From the NCBI RefSeq assembly GCF_001649575.2, contig NC_051444.1:18397941-18461940 (forward strand): DNA of 64,000 nucleotides. Direction: 5' to 3'. Made by a program: the position numbers and the translations under genes. This DNA comes from Kryptolebias marmoratus. Its lineage: Eukaryota > Chordata > Actinopteri > Cyprinodontiformes > Rivulidae. Below the pieces are notes generated by a model that had not been told where the DNA came from, did no database searches, and saw only the letters and a program-made list of their open reading frames with translations. Positions 58,592 to 64,000 of this stretch are shown here, piece after piece (within the stretch, counting starts at the first letter, position 1; every line of letters begins with the position of its first letter).

Positions 58592-58921
58592 TCAGTCATC
58601 CTCGAGCGTTTCCGTCTTGATCCGGTTTCCCGCGCTGCCTCGCGCTCCGTCCACCTGATCGGCCGAGGCCAGGCCGCTGTGGTTCACCGCCGTCTTTTCC
58701 GAGCTGACCGGCTCCTGCGGTTCGGACAGCGCGCTCGGGAGGCTCGGCTCGTCCTGGAGGGACGGGGACGGGGGGGACCAGGACGCACCTGTCAGTCTGG
58801 AGCCTTCGGCCTGAGAGCCCAGCCCCGACACGAGGGAGCGGGCGATCAGCGACGCCCCCCTCTGTCCAGACACGCCTCCTCTGGCCAGGGCAGAAAACCA
58901 GCTGGGGAGCTGAGGAGGAAC
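58592..58921 (-). CDS. hmbox1: hmbox1 coding exon 9 (C-terminus and stop)
   Basis: Residues 406-514 then TGA (58594-58592). The last part AVNHSGLASADQ ... NRIKTETLEDD aligns with human AVNHTILALARQGANEIKTEALDDD. The preceding 75 or so residues (LPSWFSALARGG ... SWSPPSPSLQ) form a Ser/Pro-rich extension absent from the human protein. The exon is strongly CpG-rich. Confidence 0.93.
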   Translation of the reverse strand, partial: VPPQLPSWFSALARGGVSGQRGASLIARSLVSGLGSQAEGSRLTGASWSPPSPSLQDEPSLPSALSEPQEPVSSEKTAVNHSGLASADQVDGARGSAGNRIKTETLEDD

Positions 58922-61900
58922 CTGAGAGAGGAGGAGACAAGGTCAGAAGATGTTTGAGGATTTGCAGCTCTGTCTGGAATCTTTTGTGCGGACGTAGCCT
59001 GCAGCATACCTGGGTTGGAGAAGACAAGTCCGCCCGACTGAAAGCAAACTGCCTGGTTGAAGCTCTCTTGTCAAATAAGGACACCTCACAACCCTGGGAC
59101 ACGTTATTCAACAAACAAGTCAATCCTGTGTCACACTGAAATTAAAAACTATAATCAGAGACGTGCTGTCGTGAACGGAGCTCTAAAGTAGTCGAAGCTG
59201 ATTTGCTGTGCAGGCTTGACTCACCTGGTCTGGGAAGTCGTTGCCGTCCACCTCATCACTGTTGGACTGACCGCCTGGACTCTGAACCTCGATGCCATGG
59301 CTCTCCAAGATGGCTGCTTCTTCAAAAACACAAACGTCATCATAGCATATCAACTCTAGACATGCAGCACAAAGATTAACGATGCAGGCGAATTCAGGAG
59401 CAAAGCTGCTAACAGAACATCCTCAGAGCTGCTGTTGGTGTAGTATCAAACATCTGTCCAGGTTAGCTGCGTTAACAAGTTTTTAAACTTCAGGATCTCT
59501 TGTCAAATTGATCATAACAATACGGCTTTATTTACTGCCTCACAAAATGCTCCGACTGACTGTCAGCCTCACAGATGGCTGCTTTCTTTACAAAGCAAAC
59601 ATGTTGGCACAGTACTACTCTTTAGGGTAGGGTAGCTCTTGTAAAACAACAGATTAGGGTTTCAGAGCTGACTGCACTCAGTGATCCTGACTGATTTAAT
59701 CTCAGCTTTCTGATAGCATTTACAGCTGTTTGTGTACGCAAACACAGAGGTAAACATTACCTATGTTAGCTCGCCTCTTGATGTCTTTGCGGCGGTTTGC
59801 AAACCAGTTGTAGACCTTCAAAGACGTAACTCTCTCCAAATCAGACAGCTTCTTTCCTGTAAACACACACAAACACATATATATAAATAGATTTAAGATC
59901 TCTGTCGTTCTGCCATCCTCTCCTTTAGTGATGGTTTTTGAAAGCACATGTAATCAGTTTTCCTAACAATTTCTAATGTTTCTCAGAGAATGAACATGTG
60001 GTTAACTTCTAATCACAGAAAATTGTATTTTTAAAAGTTGGAACCTGCAGGACAATGTACAGAAACAACCTTTGTTCCTGATCAGCACCGGAGCGCCACA
60101 AGAGCTGCAAGAGTGCACCAATAGGAGCGCACAGACTCAGGGAGAACAGGTGGTTTTTAAGAGGAAAGGTGTCACCACAGTTAGATCTCTTAAATGGCCG
60201 CGCCTTCATTAACTTTAATGCGACGGGGAACATTTAATTTAAAAGGTGCATTTGATGCCGTGGCACCACGCTTCTCCATCATGGCACAAAGCCAGAAAAG
60301 ATTGACAAGAGCTCTGCAGGGTGCAAGAACGTCACCGATAACGGTAAAACAAATAAAAGTCTATTTGTTTAATCTATTATGCAGACAGTGATTAACAGCT
60401 GGTAATTTGAAAACAGCTGCTGTTACACAATCAGATGATGGTGTTTATTAGCATCAACCACCGACTGATCCATGAGGAAAAACTCTCTGCAGTGTGGTTT
60501 ATTTTTATCCCATTGCTATAAAAAATTGTGGGATATTTTATTTTATTTGGCTGTCATCTGTTAACTGTCTTATAAATTGCAGTTTGTGATCACAGGGCAA
60601 AGCTAGGACTTATTATGTCTTGGTTGAAAATTACAGCAGAGTCCATTTTTATATTTAGCTTCATTAGGACGTAGTTTTAAACAACATAGGAGTGCCAATA
60701 ACACCACAGTGGTGTTTGTCAGCAGACTGAGGAACAGCTGGCAGAAAGTTAAAGCCTTTGCTGCTGGAAATGTTGAAGTGTGTTGCGGACGATCAGGGTG
60801 TACTGCAGCGTGTTCAGGTTTGGATTTGAACTGTACATTAACATACAGGTTAAAAATTCCTTAAAGTGAAAGTTAAACTAGCTAAAATAAAGTGGAAAAA
60901 TACTACTGCAGATAGACTCCAGTGGCTGATGATTGATAATATTTGTCCAGTCGCCCGACCCTACAGCATACCTGGTTTTTGAATGACACCGTTGCAGGCA
61001 GTGGCAATTTCCTCTCTCTTGGCTTCATCGGGATACTGGTTATCACTGAAGTAGCTGTTTATACACAACAAACTGCATCAGTTTCTGCTTCCTTTGTGGC
61101 TCTCTGAATGCTTCTCTCCTCTCACTCACCTCTCCATGACAGCCAGACACTCCTTCCTCCAGGTGAATCTGCTCCCCCGTCTCAGACGGAAGCCCCCAGG
61201 GGCTGGCGAAAACGGGGGTGGAGTCTGGTGCCACTCCATCACTTCCTCCAGAGCCAGAGGGGCCGCTCGCATGGCCAAAGTGGCGCCTGTTGTCATAACC
61301 ACTGGTAAGCGATAATCCAAAATCTTGAAGATGAGGCCATGACGATGGAGGAGGCGGGGTTACCTGGGTTGGTCTTCTCCAGCTGGTACCAGCGGAAGAA
61401 GGCTCGTTTCTTCTGCTCGCTGAGGTCCGATCCCTGCTGTAGGAGCCAGTGGGAGATTCGACTCTGACTGATTCCTAGTGGATGAAGGGCCACGTGTCAC
61501 TCAGTGTGTCTGATGATGATATGGCTTTCTGCGTTTACATTTTACTGGACCGACACTCACCTGTTACCTGAGCAACCACTGCCTGTGAGATCCGCCTGTT
61601 GGCCAGGAAAGATTTGATCTCCTCCTTGATCACAGCGCTGTCCCTCCTACAACGGACAGCCACAAAATACAGCCCATATTTAAATCTAAAACACTCTTCA
61701 TGCTTTAAACACCAGCTGTAACACATGGAAAATGGCCGTAAGTGTGTGGGAAGCACACACTTACAGCCATTTTACAGCTGTAATATTCTCCACTCTCAGT
61801 CAGGTTTTGATTTTATCTTCACACGTTTTCAAATCAATACTGCTCTGATTGCTGCTGTCTGGCTGCAGACTACAGATGAGAAGCACTACAGTGCACATGT

Positions 61901-62790
61901 GTATTTGTGTGAATAGTGCATGTCAGCCTGTAATCCTCAGAGCGTATTCAGATTCAGACCGAGCCTGCTCTGATTGATAATCAGGGCCTTTGCTGATGCC
62001 ACAGACTCAATGTAACATGAGTGGATTTAAAGACCAAATGTATGCTTTTGATTTATTCATCACTTTAAGTATGTTATAAACAAAATTTAAGCCTTTTGTT
62101 TGAAGAGCCCTACTCCTTCGCTTTAAAAGAACAAAAAAACAATCAAATGGGACACCACTATCTCTTGGCATTAGCATCCAGAACACAGGTATAAGGCTGA
62201 ACTGAGGGAACAGAGGGTTAGACCAATGTTTTTAATGCAAACTATAAAAATGAATAAATCTGGTTAGACGTCGGGTCTTTTCTTACCGCATCAAATCCTC
62301 CACCTTATCATCAAGATCTATGTCCTCTTCACTGGCCTCAAATCCATAACCTGGTGCAGTCACGCTGCCGCTAACCATACCGAGAGGAAAACGAGGCGGT
62401 GACAGCTTCCCATTGGTGACGGCAACCAGGCCATTTGGCACGACGGCCGCCACTGCGACCGGCGAGGCTGTTGAAACCTGCAGGGGCGGCGAAGTGGACT
62501 CAAAGTTGTTACCGGGGGACAGAGAGAGTTGGTTGTCAGGGAAACCCGTCTGCGTTGCGGTGGAAGTCATGGTGGAGGAGGCAGAGACGGCGTTGGAAGA
62601 AGACAAGGAAGACAAGGGTGGCATGTAGGAAGCTTTATGGGTCAACTTGTGTCCATGCTGCCGGTCCAAGTGGTCAAGGGTATTGAGGGCATGGAGGACC
62701 TCCGCCTGGGAAATACCCGTCCGCCGAAGCCTTTGGAGGAGATCAATCTGCTCAATGGTGAAGCGAGGCTCCTCACTCTGCTGGAACATC
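58592..62790 (-). CDS. hmbox1: hmbox1, homeobox-containing protein 1 (whole gene, 9 coding exons)
   Basis: Nuclear DNA-binding protein HMBOX1, known in mammals as a transcription repressor and as HOT1, which binds double-stranded telomeric repeats. Exons in transcript order: 62287-62790, 61561-61646, 61364-61474, 61130-61286, 60972-61054, 59761-59856, 59225-59319, 59010-59093, 58592-58921. Phases agree at every junction. The product is 514 residues (486 without the 84-nt exon); human HMBOX1 has 420. Seen: HNF1-like N-terminus EEPRFTIEQIDLLQRLRRTG (7-26); POU-specific-like domain (about 165-233) with FLANRRISQAVVAQVTG; atypical homeodomain (about 267-345) with recognition helix YNWFANRRKDIKRR; C-terminus NRIKTETLEDD, like human NEIKTEALDDD. 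The ATG at 62789 aligns with an internal human Met, so upstream coding residues are possible but not required. Confidence 0.96.
59010..59093 (-). CDS. hmbox1: hmbox1 coding exon 8 (84 nt, possibly optional)
   Basis: Residues 378-405, GCEVSLFDKRASTRQFAFSR then ADLSSPTQ. Good splice sites (GTCCCAG| and CCCAG|GTATGC) and phase 0 on both sides, so it can be included or skipped without frame change. It is not in the human 420-residue protein as I know it. The open, non-repetitive sequence suggests real coding. Confidence 0.75.
59225..59319 (-). CDS. hmbox1: hmbox1 coding exon 7
   Basis: Residues 346-377, AAILESHGIEVQSPGGQSNS then DEVDGNDFPDQ, closely matching human. Acceptor TTTGAAG| (AAG, not CAG); donor CCAG|GTGAGT, phase 0. 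Confidence 0.95.
59320..59760 (-). other. hmbox1 intron between coding exons 6 and 7
   Basis: 441-nt intron with nothing recognised. Confidence 0.85.
59761..59856 (-). CDS. hmbox1: hmbox1 coding exon 6 (homeodomain helix 3)
   Basis: Residues 314-346, KKLSDLERVTSLKVYNWFAN then RRKDIKRRANI. WFANRR is the DNA-recognition helix signature. It differs from human by a single Glu-to-Asp (RRKEIKRR to RRKDIKRR). Confidence 0.98.
59857..60971 (-). other. hmbox1 intron between coding exons 5 and 6
   Basis: 1115-nt intron that interrupts the homeodomain. AT-rich; no element recognised. Confidence 0.85.
60972..61054 (-). CDS. hmbox1: hmbox1 coding exon 5
   Basis: Residues 286-314, YFSDNQYPDEAKREEIATAC then NGVIQKPG, homeodomain helix 2 and the beginning of the HNF1/HMBOX-type insertion. 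Confidence 0.97.
61130..61286 (-). CDS. hmbox1: hmbox1 coding exon 4
   Basis: Residues 234-286, ATLAMRAAPLALEEV, WHQTPPP, then FRLRRGSRFTWRKECLAVME, the start of the homeodomain (N-terminal arm and helix 1). Confidence 0.97.
61364..61474 (-). CDS. hmbox1: hmbox1 coding exon 3
   Basis: Residues 197-234, ISQSRISHWLLQQGSDLSEQ then KKRAFFRWYQLEKTNPG, near-identical to human; completes the POU-specific-like domain. Separated from exon 2 by only 86 nt. Confidence 0.98.
61561..61646 (-). CDS. hmbox1: hmbox1 coding exon 2
   Basis: Residues 168-197, RDSAVIKEEIKSFLANRRIS then QAVVAQVTG, the first helices of the POU-specific-like domain. Acceptor TTGTAG|, donor ACAG|GTGAGT. Confidence 0.97.
61647..62286 (-). 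other. hmbox1 intron between coding exons 1 and 2
   Basis: 640-nt GT-AG intron, AT-rich, nothing recognised. Confidence 0.85.
62287..62790 (-). CDS. hmbox1: hmbox1 coding exon 1
   Basis: Residues 1-168. The acceptor TACTTTCCAG is followed by one base and then ATG (62789-62787). FTIEQIDLLQRLRRTG is the HNF1-like N-terminal motif. A Ser/Thr-rich variable stretch follows, then GFEASEEDIDLDDKVEDLM, conserved with human. The donor is ATGCG|GTAAGA. Confidence 0.94.
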
Positions 62791-64000
62791 CTGGAAAGTA
62801 TCAAAACAAACCTTTTATGAGAAGGTCATTTAAGCAACAGCAGTATATTGATAGCTGTAATGATTTGTTATTTTAGCAGAAAAATAACGGTCAGTCTGGG
62901 AAATAACTGGTCATTTTCTGCTGACTCAGCAGCTAGAGACAAGTGTCAGTGTTTTGAAGCCTCTGGTGTAAATCAATGAAAATATAGACAGCCGATAACG
63001 AATTGGAGTGAAAAATTTGTGTTGTGTCAGGCAATCTTAGTATCCAGATCCATTTTAATGAGTTAATTTTAAACTAATTACGTCAATAACACCATGCGGC
63101 TCCTTTAGCTTCTTTGCATAACTGGCAACAAACAAATATGAAAAAAAACAAAAATCTTGTCCTTTGGCTCATCCTGCAGAAAGAAACCCCACCAACAAGT
63201 ATTAGCACGGCTAGCAAAGAAACCTGCACAATTTAAAATATTTTACAAATTTTCCAAGTAGCCTTCAGTTTGAAATTTTGTGGGAAAACTGGCCTAATAG
63301 ATTTTGACTCGGCTGTAGTAAATACCTCAACCCTGGTCCTTAGGGCCCACTGTCTTGCATGTTTTAGTAATTTCCCTGCCACAACATCTTGATTCAGCTA
63401 ACTGAATTATCTTCTGAGTGTACCCTCCACCCTCCTGTGGACTGACCAAAGAGGCTTGTATTAATTAGTCCTCTCCCTAATGACTTATCCTCTGTTTCAG
63501 ATCTGTTATAATTATCTGCCTCAGTTCTGAGTTCACTTTGATTCCGATAAAAACACAGACGGTGTCAGAAACGTTGATCTGTTTGCACATTAAACACTGA
63601 ATTATTGATCCGTGAGCCACAGCTCCTTTTATTTATTTTCTAAGTCCTTCAGCTGTGATGCACTGGACCTAGCCGTTCACTGCCAGATCGAAGTGCAGTT
63701 ATAGGATTACCTTCTGAGCGTGTCATCGTGTTTTGTTTTGCAAAAAAAAAAAAACGGTTAATGACCCATTCATGTAAACAAGGCGCAGTGAAGCAGGGAG
63801 ACGTGTAAAGCATGCGGGCCAGTGGGCCCTGAGAACCAGAGCTGGACACCATCATGTGACCTGCCGCTGTTGGAGGCAGGGAAGTCACAGGTCTGAGTTG
63901 GTGAGTAGGCAGTGGTGTGTGAAGCGCTCCTAAACCCCGGACCAACAGAGCTACTGTCACTGAGCTGGTTTTGTGATGAGTGTAAAGGTAGTATCTCACT
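62791..64000 (-). other. upstream intron or 5' flank of hmbox1
   Basis: The acceptor just before the hmbox1 ATG implies an upstream non-coding (or short coding) exon. I cannot identify it here, and it probably lies beyond the window edge. The sequence is AT-rich with short A-runs. Confidence 0.7.

Noticed and set aside
58679..58957. 92-codon + strand Arg-rich frame
   Set aside because: Antisense of the CpG-rich hmbox1 last exon.
62413..62876. + strand frames opposite hmbox1 exon 1
   Set aside because: Antisense shadows; the - strand has conserved HNF1-like sequence and matching splice phases.

Overview
The window is vertebrate nuclear DNA, almost certainly from a ray-finned (teleost) fish. 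It is AT-rich non-coding sequence with short GT-AG introns in the 3' half of its main gene, many CA/TG microsatellites and decayed Tc1/mariner transposons. The species cannot be named from sequence alone; the compact introns fit a percomorph. Nothing bacterial, viral or plasmid-like is present.

Two protein-coding genes are supported, and they face each other. On the + strand is a complete kinesin-3 gene, kif13b. Its 38 coding exons run from the ATG at 12383 to the stop at 45127-45129 and encode 1801 residues. Every splice phase was checked by hand and the frame stays open throughout. The motor, FHA, stalk and C-terminal CAP-Gly domains are all present; the CAP-Gly domain separates KIF13B from KIF13A. 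On the - strand is hmbox1 (the homeobox telomere-binding protein HMBOX1/HOT1). Its nine coding exons run from the ATG at 62789 down to the stop at 58592-58594, giving 514 residues, or 486 if an in-frame 84-nt exon is skipped. The tail-to-tail KIF13B/HMBOX1 order matches the human arrangement on chromosome 8p.

Layout: 1-11,030 is intergenic, with dispersed-repeat relics and no convincing gene. 11,030-12,382 holds the inferred promoter and 5' untranslated exons of kif13b. 12,383-34,258 carries the motor-domain 5' exons, separated by long introns (5.0, 7.2, 2.3 and 4.1 kb). 34,259-45,129 is a compact block holding the rest of kif13b. 45,130-58,591 is the region between the two gene ends, with kif13b 3' UTR, two Tc1-like relics, a SINE-like repeat, microsatellites and three CTCF-like motifs. 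58,592-62,790 is hmbox1, and 62,791-64,000 is its upstream intron or flank.

The genes have unrelated jobs: KIF13B is a plus-end-directed microtubule motor, and HMBOX1 is a nuclear DNA-binding protein. Their proximity looks like ancestral synteny, not a functional cluster. I found no new biological system. The observations most worth following are splicing features: a 13-nt microexon, two in-frame alternative acceptors, a (TG)n tract against a 3' splice site, and an optional hmbox1 exon with an extended C-terminus. Upstream ORFs and candidate CTCF sites are also worth checking.
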